Of a stretch of DNA of 64,000 nt, positions 33,486 to 44,737 are shown piece by piece. The position numbers were made by a program, and so were the translations under genes. The notes beneath the pieces were generated by a model. It was not told the origin of the DNA. It worked only from the letters and a program-made list of their open reading frames with translations, and did no database searches. The stretch is from Darksidea phi. Its lineage: Eukaryota; Ascomycota; Dothideomycetes; Pleosporales; Lentitheciaceae. The stretch is from positions 188,536-252,535 of the forward strand of contig JASJFT010000048.1 of the NCBI GenBank assembly GCA_030770425.1, in the 5' to 3' direction. How positions within the stretch are numbered: the first letter of the stretch is position 1; each line of letters opens with the position of its first letter.

Positions 33486-34142
33486 TCAATAATAATGCCC
33501 CTTCTTCAGACCAATCATTCCATATTTAAACCCTTCCTGCTCCATAGCATCCAAGACGCCCTTCAGCTCTTTCGCCTCCATACTACCATACCCGCCCGCC
33601 AATCTCGGATCGGCCCCGGATAAAATCCTACTTCCTGCAGCCCCACTCTGCGCAATACTGCTAGCATTGGCTGTTGCTCCTTGTCCATCCATGAAGCACT
33701 TCAGCCCCATAAATGCGGGCATCCCGGAAGCACGACCGGGGAATTTGAGCGTCTCGATCTGAGTCCCAGTGCAGGTAGCTGTTTCGAAAAGGATGCAGAA
33801 GCCGCCTGGATCCGGGCCGATCGATTCTGGCCCAAATTCGCCGGTGCCGGGGATGTGGCATTGAGTGTTGGGCGCGATCCATGAGCAGTCACCACGGAAA
33901 TTTTGGTCGGTGCAGACGTAGACAGCGCCTGGGAGACCGCGGCGATGGAGGCGGGTCGAACGTGATTCGAGAGAGTGAATAAGGCGGGAAGTCCGAGATT
34001 CCAAGTGAGGGGTGCGACGGATATCTGGATATGAGAGAGATTGTATGCCGTGTGCGAAGCGGGAGAAGGGGCGTGCTGTGGTTGAAGTGACGAAGCCTAA
34101 GACAAGGCAGAGGAGGTATGCGACAGTAATGGTAAACAGCAT
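33486..34142 (-). CDS. Small secreted six-Cys protein with a Kex2-type site, 218 aa
   Basis: A single exon. Residues 1-23 form a signal peptide (MLFTITVAYLLCLVLGFVTS). A pro-region rich in Arg and Ser ends at STRLHRRG, a likely Kex2 site near residue 68. The mature part begins PGAVYVCTDQNFRGDCSWI and has six Cys in about 80 residues, enough for three disulfides. The VYVCxDxNFxGDC pattern recalls the Greek-key motif of beta/gamma-crystallin-like secreted fungal proteins (inference). The C-terminal 60 residues are Gly/Ser/Ala-rich. A secreted effector or wall protein is plausible. A TATA-like box stands just upstream. Confidence 0.82.
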   Translation of the reverse strand: MLFTITVAYLLCLVLGFVTSTTARPFSRFAHGIQSLSYPDIRRTPHLESRTSRLIHSLESRSTRLHRRGLPGAVYVCTDQNFRGDCSWIAPNTQCHIPGTGEFGPESIGPDPGGFCILFETATCTGTQIETLKFPGRASGMPAFMGLKCFMDGQGATANASSIAQSGAAGSRILSGADPRLAGGYGSMEAKELKGVLDAMEQEGFKYGMIGLKKGHYY

Positions 34143-35990
34143 CTTTGCGGTAGCGCGACGTGGCGATTTAAAAATTAATTTTAAGTATGTTCGAGGTATA
34201 TATCCCTTTGGCTCCCGAGTGATGATTTCAGGCCGGTTTTTCGACTATATGTGTGTATCGTAACCAAATGTAATCGGGTCGATGAAGAACCAGTCCTTGT
34301 GGGCATTAGTCTAATGAGTACTACGAAGGATACGAGCACAGATTCTTTGTGATCAAAAGGGTACCCACCACAAGAACACGACTAGCGGGCGATGGAAGGC
34401 AAAGGCCAGCCTTGATTTTTCGCGTCTTCCAAGTGACATCTGCCAGAGATGGATATCTTCAGTGCCCAGCTTCATTTTCAAACTGCGCAGCAGACGCTCA
34501 AAAGCGCTTACACGCCAGGGACAGCATTTTCGAAAAGGATAGACTGCGGTCAGACTGGAGAAAGGCGCAAAGCAAAAAAAAGGCAAGGCATGGGGTTCAC
34601 AAAGGTTGATATGAGAGGCTAAATCCGGGTGGCTATGGTTCGGACGTGGGGACAGGGCTATGAGGGGTGTCGTGAAACGCGGGCCCGATCCATGATGCGA
34701 CTGCTGGAGTCACACACACGAGCGGCCGTGCAGAACGCCCGCGACACCTGCAGTCTCTTTGTTTCCGGGATACAATAACGGTTAGCATTGCCCTGTCCAC
34801 AACGGTCCTTTTGCACAGATCCCACTTTTGGTGATGGCAGCCGCGTACATGTGGAGAATCAACTGTAATAGGAAACCCATTGACAGGTACGCAACAAGAC
34901 AGGTTGCATTGAGAGCACCGTGCGTGCGCGATAGGCAGAGCTCTCTGTTATACCGCATAAAGCGCAGTGACTACGGCGGATGATCTGGAAGATTGCCTAG
35001 CTTCACAGGCGAAGCAAACATGCCGTTGCTAAGTAAGGGCGCTCGTATGCATGCTTTCGCAGGCGAGTATGTCTTGAACACCCGGGCAATTTATCGCTAG
35101 AAAGACAACGTGAGATGAGCCCAAACCTGTCGTTAAACATCCTTAGGACATGGCGGAGGAAGGTTTCGGCGGTAACGCTGTCGGAGGTGTTTTCAAATCT
35201 GCGATCCTCCTTTACATAGAAGAACACATCCAGAACATGCAAATTGAGTAACCAGCGAGCGCTATACGACTCCACTGCTAAACAACGCGTTATAGTGCAG
35301 GCCAGAGCTTCGTCTCCGAAGGTTGAGCGCAGCACGCGAGCTAAATCTACCTTCACAGCACTGGCAGAACCAACTCGGAGAAGATCCGAGATTCGAAACT
35401 GTCACAGTCGTGTCCGCCTGTAGGGCCCGTAAACCTGAGCGCGGGTTCGATGCATATGCCGTCATTCCAAACTTCAATGCGTTTTACGCTAATCGCATTC
35501 GGCGAACCCCTGATACGGGGAGGTGAGCAAACGCATTGCTTGGCCGAAGTGCGGTCATATTCCTTTTATAAGCCTTAAGGGTCTCAGATGGTCTGGCCGA
35601 GCCGGTGCATTGAAGCTGGTAGTGATTTTGGAGGGTTTCCCATGGTCTTGCCATCTCGTCCGTTCTTGGGCGCTTTTCTACCAAGAGGGCGGGCGGATGC
35701 CGTCTACATTGGCAATCGGGAAGTTATGATAAAGCGGTATTGGAGTTGGCGACTGCAAAGACGTAGTGAAGAGTGATATGGAGACAAGGAAAGAGGGAAG
35801 AGAAAGCCTTAGCGCTGCCACCGGCCGCATAGCTTAATCCGCTCAGAACGCTTACGTAACATCTTCGTGCAGACCGCTCTGGTCATAACAAGTTCCTTAC
35901 AAAACAACTTCACTTGTAGAAGTACAGATAAACTGGTTTTGAGCGACAGCGAAGCGATCTTGATCTTAAGCTTCATTTATCATTATTGCC
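34143..35990. other. 1.85-kb intergenic region
   Basis: Between the secreted protein start (-) and the LIS1 pseudogene (+). Short frames overlap on both strands; none looks like a gene. A ggttcgat word at 35445 is not part of a cloverleaf I can fold. Confidence 0.45.
34197..34203 (-). promoter_or_regulatory. TATA-like box of the small secreted protein gene
   Basis: TATATAT about 55 bases upstream of the ATG at 34142, a usual spacing for a strongly expressed secreted protein gene. Confidence 0.55.
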
Positions 35991-36689
35991 ATGAGCCATT
36001 CCTGACGCCCAGGCAGGCCGAGGAGCTGTAAGCTAGTCTGCAATACTAAAAGTGTAGTCGCTAAATTTGAGGCAGACATAAGTCCATGATAGCTTACGTT
36101 CAGGCATTAATTAAATCTACCAAGGAGTGCTGCAGTCTTGCGAGAAGAACTCGATGTCGACGATAGCTTTGATGAAGCAACATGCCACAAGTACTCGAAT
36201 TTGTTAGAGAGGAAATGGACGACCGTTGTACGGTTGCAGAAGAGGGTTAGTGTCCATATGGTACTTCTCTGGTGACGTGCTAATCAGTTTGCAGGTACTG
36301 GAACTAGAATCTATGGTTGCGGCCTTACAAGCCGAACTTGGTTCGGTTACCTCAAACCCTAAGCGGAATGGTGATCCCATAAATTGGCTTCCAACTTCAC
36401 CAGCAACACATGTCCTACAGTCACATCGAGGCCCCGTCCAACCTTCACATCGCTCGCCTCTGGTTCAGAAGGTTGTACAATCAAAATTTAGGATTAGGAG
36501 CTTAGAGACCTTGAAAAGACTCTCAAGGGGCATACAAAGACTGTCTTGGATCTCGATTTTGGCAAGCAGAGGAACGGTCCTCTGCTAGCATTGTGTTCGA
36601 GTGATCTGACGATCAAATTGTGGGACCCTGGTAACGACTATGCGAACATTCGAATACTTTCGGGACACAATCATTCGGTTTCAGCTGTG
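35991..36689 (+). pseudogene. LIS1/PAC1/NudF (dynein regulator) pseudogene, truncated
   Basis: LIS1 binds dynein and controls nuclear migration. The relict keeps its order. A first exon at 35991 reads MSH then, after a one-base loss, LTPRQAEEL at a GTAAGC donor. A LisH-type stretch at about 36134-36240 reads [20 protein letters not shown] and [14 protein letters not shown]. Then come ESMVAALQAELGSVTSNPKR, NGDPINWLPTSPATHVL, and a broken WD repeat where both Trp of the IWDWE motif are [36 protein letters not shown] and [10 protein letters not shown] follow before homology ends. Introns are still recognisable, so it arose by DNA duplication, not by retrocopying. Five or so WD repeats are missing. 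The functional gene must be elsewhere. Confidence 0.88.
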
Positions 36690-37601
36690 ACATAACCCCA
36701 GCTGTTCGCGGGCGACTCGATAATTTTCTTTGCAACCCTGAATCCAGCGGTACCCACTGCAGGATAAAAGTAAGCAACGACATCGTCGTCTGCCATTATG
36801 GGAGCGTAGACGTGGTGTTAGTATCGTAGAGAAGAGGATAGCGAAAGATAATATAACTTGGCGGGATTGATTTACAATGCGATGGTTGCGGGTCATCGAT
36901 AGGCTGTGAGAACATGGGGCGCGTTCTCGCCCTGACGCGTATCGAGCGCGCAACACCAATGGATAGGGTATGCGCCGCATATTCATGCACGGCGCCCTGG
37001 GCATGACACCCACTTCAAGCTTGCCTCCTAAGCAATGAAGAGCCCAACAAAGAGGTTTATGGGCAATCTGTACCATACCTAGGGCGCCTCAGCAAGTCCT
37101 CCAGTCCTATTCTCTTGAGAGTGGACGTAATTTTACTTGAATAGATGTTGTGGATGTCGGTAAAATCAAATCTTGGGACGGTCAAACGTGCGAATATTTT
37201 CTATATATCTCTATCAGCGCTTCCCTTTTTAGCGTCCAACTCCGATGTCAATCGTTCTTAGCAAACTGAGCCCTCATTATGTCCCGAAATGCATTCATAT
37301 CCTGTTCATACCGCAAACACTCCACGGATGAATAGCGCGTCGGCGGTTAGGCCCTCCGCAATAACCGCGCCCATCCTCTAAGGAAAGAGACTACGAAGAA
37401 GCATGCGTAACATTACGCTACACGATGTTAGCAGCGCTGCGCTTATTCAAGGATCCTAGTTGCATGTGCCATATGTCGCATTAAAGTGTCCTGCATGAGA
37501 ACATCTTTGTCGCATCCTGTGCGTTAGCACCGGCGTGTGTTGGGACAGGGTTGCATATGGACGGCGGAGCTAGCACTTGCTCTTGAGGCCTGTAATAGCC
37601 T
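36690..37601. other. Intergenic region
   Basis: From the truncated end of the LIS1 relict to the stop of the SRPK-like gene. No LIS1 homology continues; no gene is supported. Confidence 0.5.
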
Positions 37602-39033
37602 TCAACGCGAGTTAAGCCAAGGATTTTCCATCAGGTCGTAGGCGGTTGGCCGATCCTCTGGCCTCCACTGGAGCATCTTTCCTACAAAGGACAAAAACTC
37701 GACTTTATCATCTCCTTCAAGGTTTTCCTCCTCTTCCTCTATCGAGCCGCTGTCCATGCCCCCTGGATCAAGTTTGAGATTTCCTAAACTACGTTAGCCT
37801 CCATCGCAATGTTTGAATAATACCAAGAGTCGTTTTACCATCGTCGTCAAAGAAGTCTGAAGAGCATTCGCTTCTTTCCAAGAAGTCTTTAGGTGGTTTC
37901 CCCAGGAGGGATACGATCCTTGCTAAATGCGCCCCTCTAGTAGCCTCCCGGCTAGGGAGTCGCTTATTGAAGAGATGTTTGCCCTCAAAAAGATCCCAAA
38001 TCTGTTATAGGTTATTAGCTAACATTTCGCCCATCCAGAAATTCAACGTGGTACTTACCATGAGTCCAAGGCTCCAAATATCTATCTTCTCCGTCCAAGG
38101 GATGCACAGTATAATCTCCGGCGCCCTATATAGATCTGGCATCACCTCACCGGTGAAGGGGCCGTCTCCTACTTTCGCCTCACCAAAGTCGCAGATGACA
38201 GGCACACCATCGTCCGGAATATCGAGGGACCTTGACTCATATATGGTTCTGTCACCTGCAATTTTTCTAGGTGTGGGTGTCGCCCACTCTTCTGCTACAA
38301 GGTCATCCCAGACTTGCAGGTTGTCGGTGGACATCATGATATTTCCTGCCTGAAGATCTGTGCAACTCTCAGCTACATGAAACGACATAGAGCGCAAAGT
38401 GACATACCAGTGTGAACGACGTGGCCCACCGCGTGAAGGTAGTTGAGCCCGCGTATGATGGTACGAATGATGGGCTTTAGTAGGTCTTCGGGCAATTTGC
38501 CTTGAGCACATAGACGTAGGTCTTCCAGAGACATACAAAGGGGGTCATATACTAAGCAGACGTGAAGTCCAACGGGCCCGGGAATCTCAAAGCTATTACG
38601 AAAGGTTCGCACAAGATTCCGTCCATCTTCGTTGCCTGTCAAAGATCTGAGGTGACGCAAAACGTTGCTTTCGTTGGCCGCCTGTCGGTGCCCAGTCTCG
38701 TATACCTTGAGGGTTACATAGATATGCCGCCTTATCAAATATCAGTGTCCTCTATCCGCGGGTCTGGTTTGGTGAATATGCATACCGAAGGTCTCGGCAT
38801 AGCCAGACTGTTGATACAGAGCCGAAACCGAGCTTCACGAGGACCTGGTACCTAGATTGAATAACCTCCCCGATCCGAACAGGATACCATTTGTCGGGAT
38901 GAAACCAAGACAGCGTCTCCTCCTCTAACAAGACGTCGTCGCCATACACCTCAGCCTCGGCGGCAGGAAGTCGTCTTGGTGGAGAATCCCCGCCATCATC
39001 ATTGGTCGGACTAGGCGTTTTATTCGGTTCCAT
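37602..39033 (-). CDS. SRPK-like serine/threonine protein kinase, 404 aa
   Basis: Five exons fit by phase: 38786-39033, 38408-38730, 38059-38357, 37839-38001 and 37602-37783, introns 50 to 57 bases. The N-terminus has the SRPK opening WFHPDKWYPVRIGEVIQSRY, then the Gly loop KLGFGSVSTVW and the lysine in VTLKVYE. The catalytic loop reads HTDLQAGNIM (SRPK relatives have HTDIxxxN), the metal site ICDFGEAK, and the activation segment ends DLYRAPEIIL. Family splitting by a long insert between kinase lobes is reduced here to an acidic and Thr-rich stretch. Short fungal SRPK-like kinases of this size occur in many accessory copies; true SRPKs phosphorylate SR proteins. A C-terminal EEEEENLEGDD stretch is acidic. 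Confidence 0.9.
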
Positions 39034-39662
39034 GGTAGATGGAGAAAATGAGTCGGTACTCGAAATGCGACGGGATTTCTTGAGTAGTGCTTTTTAAACA
39101 ACCAGGAAGTGCACGGGCCAACATCAACGCTAACCCACCTCCTTAGCACAGACCGCTTGACAGCCTTGTGCCATACAACTCGTCACGCTCGACCGAAGCT
39201 GGCCAATTTGAGACGAATGCTGATACTGTTGTGGGCCGGAAATCTCTGATAGGCCGGACGCCCAAGAGGCTGCTTGGTGGCGCTTCTCTGCTGACACTCA
39301 ATCTGCAGTACCACCATCTTAACACCTGCACGAGGCATCCACGAGACTGCACTTTGGCCCCAGCCCCTACCACAGAGCTTGGATGGGCCAATCACTGAAA
39401 TTTCTTCTATTCAGGCTAAGATGAATCTTTCGGTATTGCTGTATACCCTGGGAAGTCCTCCAAGCAAACCCCTCACCGGTGATGAGGGCCCCCACCCCAT
39501 GCCTTAAGCGTTGTGTGCAGTAGACATAAAACCAGCGATGGTCACCTACCTAATTTCTTAATCTGCTCTGTGCATGCTCAAGCAAATTTGCTTCTTATCA
39601 CTATCTCTAACACTTGCCGCTACCCGGTCGTCAGTCTCTTCTCTTCTTACCTCGTCCAAGCC
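39034..39662. other. Divergent intergenic region
   Basis: Between the kinase (-) and the candidate microprotein (+). Presumed promoters only. Confidence 0.45.
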
Positions 39663-39903
39663 ATGTCTCGCTCCAACTCTTTCAGTAGCATTGAAGAGTC
39701 CACCGACACTAAAACCAAAATGGATGACCTCCCTGAAAGTGACAAGACGGCGCTAAAGACTGCGCTCAAGTCGCTGAAACAACAGGTAAGCTTGATCCCG
39801 AACGTCAACACTATCGACCTCTTTCTAACGGATAATCTCATAGAATCCAAAGGCTAAGAAAGTGGTCATCAAGTTTGTCTTCCTTGATCATTTCCGGGTC
39901 TAA
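39663..39903 (+). CDS. Candidate microprotein, 60 aa
   Basis: Two exons, 39663-39785 and 39844-39903, joined over a 58-base intron (GTAAGC...CTCATAG, phase 0). The product starts MSRSNSFSSIEESTDTKTKM, continues Lys/Leu/Asp-rich (a probable helix), and ends KAKKVVIKFVFLDHFRV. The ATG sits in a good context (gccATGt) after a pyrimidine-rich leader. Support is the open frame through a canonical intron. It has no recognised family and could be a relict of something longer. Confidence 0.4.
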
Positions 39904-40947
39904 CAGACGCTTACCAGCGATGCCATAGGGGCCAGTCGCATCAGTCCAGCACCGTGCCAACCCATTCAAATGTGCTATCCGTTCAACTAAGAGATGCAAA
40001 TGAACAGTACCTGGGTTCTTCTCACGTGGATGTTGCCGATGGTACTGCCTATCCAAATGATAAGTGGAAGAACAATGCTCCAAGTTGAGGTAATTGGTGG
40101 GCTTCAAGTTAGTAAGCGCACGCGGTGATGATAGGTGACAGCTAGGTCTCGGTTCTTTCCATGTAATTTGGGTTTGGGTTTCGATGAAATTGGGGTTTCT
40201 AAATGTTCAGGTTCAGACGTAAGAGCGCTCCGGGGCAGTTTAAGGTGGCTCTCTAGTTAAATTTCGTAGTTAAATTTCTGAAATTACTCGTAATAAACTG
40301 TCCTAGTTCCCAGTTATCACAGCCAGTAAGTCCCAGAGCCATTTTCACCGAGACAGCTATCACCGAGTACATCTAAATTGCTACTCTTTTATTAACCGAA
40401 CCGTCGGTGTGTAAGGCCAAATACCTTGGAAATATGAGGGCTTCATTTCCCCAGCTTGACGAGCAACTTTGAGAAACGTCGCCCTGGTCTCTTGAACGTT
40501 AGGAGTATACACATGGCAAGATTTCAGAGCAGGCGCAGCTTGCTAGGAGCGAGTCTTGGGTAATATCGGGGGGTTGCAAGGACAACCCCACGGAGTAGGA
40601 TATTGCCGTGTTTCTTCAGAGCCGAACTTCTGCGTATACCCAGATGTTTTGGGTAGCGTGACTTGTGCTGTTGTCTAGTGCGAAGCGCTAGACGAGATTG
40701 CGAGGTCAGGAAGGATCTGCCATTCACAGGAACGAAAAAGTTGAGGTGAGAGCTGTATATAGAGAAGGAGCTCATGATTACGGTGATGGCCTTCCGAGTG
40801 AGTGAGAATTGGTGCAAATGTGCAGTGCGCACAGACCGTAGTATCGGAGCGTGGAGTGTTCCGCCCCACGGAGTCGCGCCCCGCGGCCCAGCTCCAGTTA
40901 AACTAAAAAAAAGCATCAACACAAATGCTCTCCCGCATTCATACACC
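39904..40947. other. Intergenic region before the kinase relict
   Basis: About 1 kb. A minus-strand frame at 40524-40770 is open but shows no family resemblance. Nothing else seen. Confidence 0.4.
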
Positions 40948-41740
40948 ATGGAGGATTTCGGCTCCACAAGTACCATCAAACGGATCAAGCCGGGAGTCGT
41001 TGTTAAAGAGCCGCATGATTTTGAGATCGGAGAGCTTGCCGACAGGGTAAACCGCTGCTTTTCTGTTGAGCCGCAAATACTCCGGAAGCTGGGACTTCAT
41101 CCTAGAATTGTGAAGTAAGTGCACTGTGAGCAGGGCATAACTGGTAGTGCGTGCTAATATTCATTGCGAGGTATCTTGGGCAGAGGGGTCGCGGCTTGGT
41201 GCTTGGCCAAGCAAGCCATGGCAATCCACAGACGTATCTTGATGAGAACGACTCCTCAATTGACCTTCGCCAACGCATGAAATGCTGTCGACAGCTGACC
41301 GAAGCTATTGCGCACATTCATAGCCACGGCGTTATACACTCTGATCTACGTCCTAGGAACATGTTCATGAAACAATACCGGGATCCCGCAATTTACTGCT
41401 CTGCGACTTTGGGGGAGCAACGTGCGATGAATTGGATTTAGACGGGGGCTGCCTTCCTGATGGGCCTTTTTACGCTCCTACTTTCGGGATCCAATCTATC
41501 CCTGTGCTGGACATATTCGGCCTCGGATCTCTCTTTTACACCATTCTGACGGACGTTGGCCCTACAGATCGTCCCCCGGCCCCCCTGAAACCATCGATGA
41601 GAGGACCGACTATGAGATGGAGATATACAAGCATTTCAGCCAAGGAGAGTTCCCCGGCGGGTCGAGGCTGGTGGGTGGAGGCGTGATTATAGGCTATTAG
41701 AGAAAGAAGTGGTGTATCCTATTTCCCCAAGCCCAAATCT
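40948..41740 (+). pseudogene. Fungal protein-kinase-like pseudogene with two frameshifts and a stop
   Basis: The 5' part looks normal: MEDFGSTSTIKRIKPGVVVK, an intron 41114-41170 or so, then RQLTEAIAHIHSHGVIHSDL with the HSDLRP catalytic loop. After DLRPRNMFMKQYRDP the frame shifts by one, and the next kinase block, NLLLCDFGGATCDELDLDGG, with the DFG metal site, lies in another frame. It runs through DIFGLGSLFYTIL, then shifts again at a C-rich run (gtcccccggcccccctga), where ETIDERTDYEMEIYKHFSQG continues, ending at a TAG in place of a Trp codon. The gene is broken at three places. Relatives are short kinase-like proteins common in Pezizomycotina. Confidence 0.82.
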
Positions 41741-42249
41741 GAGTGCGCCGGGCAGAAAATACGGCCGGGAAATTTGTTGCACGCGCGTCGGTGCTCGGTT
41801 CACGGCTCGCCGTCTACCGACCGTTAGCTGTTGCTGTCAACGCTACGCCCTTTTCTATTTTCTATGCCCATGCATCACTGCATCGCACGCCTAGTATCAT
41901 TTCGCCGAGCTTGTGCCTGATAACGTTTGCTCGCAAGCTTTTCCAGCTGGGATGGCGGTTTCCTGATATGGCAGGTGCTTCGGCTGGGCCACCAATTTAA
42001 GCTCTCAAACGTCCGCCACTGATTCGCTCTACGCCTTCTGCCGACAAGGGGAGCTTCGCATGCAAGGTGACGAAGAGCAACAAGCCTATGACGATGGGCG
42101 GCATGAGGCAATTGCGGGTTTCCCAGGCCGGCGGTATTCGAAAGCCCCTTGTCAGGAGGGCGGCTTACTGCTGCTACGATATATATTTACAGAGACCCTC
42201 TCATTCCGGTTTCTACTGCCCTGCATTTTTGCCGTTGAACTGAGGTACT
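41741..42249. other. Intergenic region with the S41 peptidase promoter
   Basis: About 500 bases. A TATA-like sequence lies about 65 bases before the peptidase ATG, listed separately. No gene. Confidence 0.5.
42180..42186 (+). promoter_or_regulatory. TATA-like box of the S41 peptidase gene
   Basis: TATATAT in cgatatatatttacag, about 65 bases upstream of the ATG at 42250. Confidence 0.55.
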
Positions 42250-44597
42250 ATGGTTCTCTGGCGGGTTTTTGCAGCGGCTTCGCTTGCTTCAGTTGTGGCG
42301 GCTTCGCCTCTTCAAGTTTTCGCGAGACAGAATGCGTCGAGTCCCTGTGCGCAAGTGAGCGCTTCGGTCGCTACGCAGGCGAGTGCTGCTACGCCGACTG
42401 TTCCTGCGAAGTTGGCGTACGACTGCATCACCAGTGTACCAATCAACCAGAGTGCGGCTTTGAAACTGCTGGAAGGCATTGTGCCGTACTTTAGGTGGCA
42501 ATCAAACACTGCATGGCTGAAGGACCCGCCTGCAGAATATGCGGAGAAGGTTCAACCTGCCGTCGATGTTTGGGCCGGGCTGGAAGACATCAAGTCCAAG
42601 GTCGAAAGTGGGGAGTATGACAATGAGTTCGATGTGGGTTTCATATGACGAACATCCCGGGTCACGAACGCTAACATTGACAGTTTGGCTTCGACATTTA
42701 TACGCTGATGCTGAGCACCCATGACGGCCATTTTGTTTATATTCCAGATTCTGTCGGATCTATCTTCAACTACGCACGACCGATTCCACTCGTTTCGGTA
42801 TCGGAAGATGGAAAGGAGCTCCCCAAGCCCTTCGTCTATGCGGATGTTCTAGCCGAGTCTTTCAGAAACGCATCATTCGCGCCTTCCGCGATCGCCAAAA
42901 TCAACGGTGAAGATGCGACTGAATATCTCGAGAAGTGGGCCCAGCTCGGTTCGCTTCAAGATCGTGACGCTCTATACAACAACGTCTTCTATGAGCTTGC
43001 TACTGTTTCGCTGGGGCCAACCGGTTCAGGCATTGGAACGTTCGCGGGCAGTGGGCGAGGCCGCTGGGTATACCCAGGAGCAGAGACCGAGCTTGAGTTT
43101 GAGAACGGCACAACGACCACATACCCCAACTACGCAAAGGTTCTCGTGCCCTTCACGGGTGTGACAGACGGCGAAAGCCTCTATCAAAAGTATTTCACCG
43201 GCGCTCTAGCCACGCAAACGACCGCCGAAGATCCCACCAACTCCACGACGCCAACTCCCTCTGCTACGCCACCCGCGACCCCGATCCCAGCGCCAGGATA
43301 CCCACCAGCAGTGTTCAAGGAATCACACAACCTGATTGGTGGATATTATCTCGAGGATGACTACTCCGACATCGCTGTCCTTTCAGTTCCTTCCTTCGTC
43401 TCTCTAGAAGAAGCTGAGATCCCTTTCCAACAAGTTGGCCAGAATTTCCTTGCAGCGGCCAAGGCTGCAGGCAAGAAGAAGCTCGTTATCGACCTCTCTG
43501 CTAACGGTGGTGGTACCATTTTGCAAGGCTACGATCTCTACAAGCAGCTTTTCCCTGAGGGTATTGGCCATGCGGCCGCAGACCGCTTTCGCGCCTTCGA
43601 GGAAACCGATCTTCTCGGCCAGTACTTTTCTAAGGTATCTGAGACAGTACCCCGTGTCTACTTCGAGGACCGCAAACAGAATGAAACACTCTGGGACCTA
43701 GAATCCGAGGTTGTATCTTCAGTCTTCAACTACCAAACCGACTTCGACGTCAACGAGAAGAACTTCCCCAACTGGGCCGCGAAATTTGGTCCCTTTGAAG
43801 TGAAAGGCGATAACTTCTCCAACTTGTTCCGCTGGAATCTCTCCGATGTACTTACGCCACTCAACTCCGGCGGCATCTACATACACGGCTACGGCAACTT
43901 GACAAACTACACGCAACCATTCGTTGCCGAGGATATTGTCGTTGTAACAGACGGTTACTGCGCCTCAACCTGCACCATCTTCTCCGAACTCATGCGCCAA
44001 CGCGCTGGTGTGAAATACATTTCACTGGGCGGCCGTTCCAAAGAAGGCATCACGCAAGCCGTCGGTGGCGTCAAGGGCACCAACAATCTCCCCTGGCCAT
44101 ACATCCAATCCATGAACCAACTCACCATCACAAACCTGACCTCCTCCACCGAGGAAGCCGCAAAGCTCAACAAGACCTCTCTCGCCGATTACTGGGACGA
44201 CACAGTGTTCCAGCGCATGGCGCCCAACACCAGCGCCAACATCAATTTCCGCGACGGCATCCGCGACGGCGACGACTCTGAAGTCCCTCTCCAATTCGTG
44301 TACGAGCCTGCTGATTGCCGTATCTTGTACACCAAGGAGATGACGGTCGATGTGACGGCTATCTGGAAGGCCGTTGCGGATTCGGCGTGGGGTGGCGAGA
44401 GTAAGTGTGTTGCGGGTGAGCTTGGTGGTGGGTACAAGGGAAGAAAGGTTAGAAGAGAGGAGACGGTGCAGGATAAGGTGCTGAGTCGGAGGATGCATCA
44501 GTGGAGGAGGGATTTGCGTGAGAGCGATTATCCGTTGGATGTTTATACGGATTTGAGCGGGGCCAATCTTGACGCTAATGGCGTCATGTGGCCATAG
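42250..44597 (+). CDS. Secreted S41-family (CPAF-related) peptidase, 765 aa
   Basis: Two exons, 42250-42633 and 42684-44597, intron of 50 bases (GTGGGT...TTGACAG, phase 0). A signal peptide (MVLWRVFAAASLASVVAASP) starts the protein. An N-terminal region with TLMLSTHDGHFVYIPD is typical of fungal S41 proteins. A low-complexity Thr/Pro linker at about residues 310-335 precedes the catalytic domain: LVIDLSANGGG (about residue 395) and the nucleophile region VTDGYCASTCTIFSELMRQ (about residue 555), where Ser in the CAST motif is the expected catalytic residue. Many N-glycosylation sites (NET, NLS, NYT, NTS) suit an extracellular enzyme. Related proteins include the UstP-type peptidases; the substrate here is not predictable. 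Confidence 0.93.
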
Positions 44598-44737
44598 GTG
44601 TTGCGGATGGAGTTTGGAGCAAGGTCGCTAGATGTATGTATATGTGTGATGCGTATAATACTATATTGAGCATAGGTTTCGCAGCAACTTATGCGTTCAA
44701 CATCACTTGAGCACCAACGTTACTCTTTTCCTCCCAA

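Noticed and set aside
35440..35460. A ggttcgat word resembling a tRNA T-loop
   Set aside because: No matching acceptor, D or anticodon arms can be folded around it.
40524..40770. Minus-strand frame beginning MSSFSIYSSHLNFF
   Set aside because: Basic composition could hint at a small mitochondrial protein, but there is no family match, and it lies in the probable upstream region of the kinase relict.
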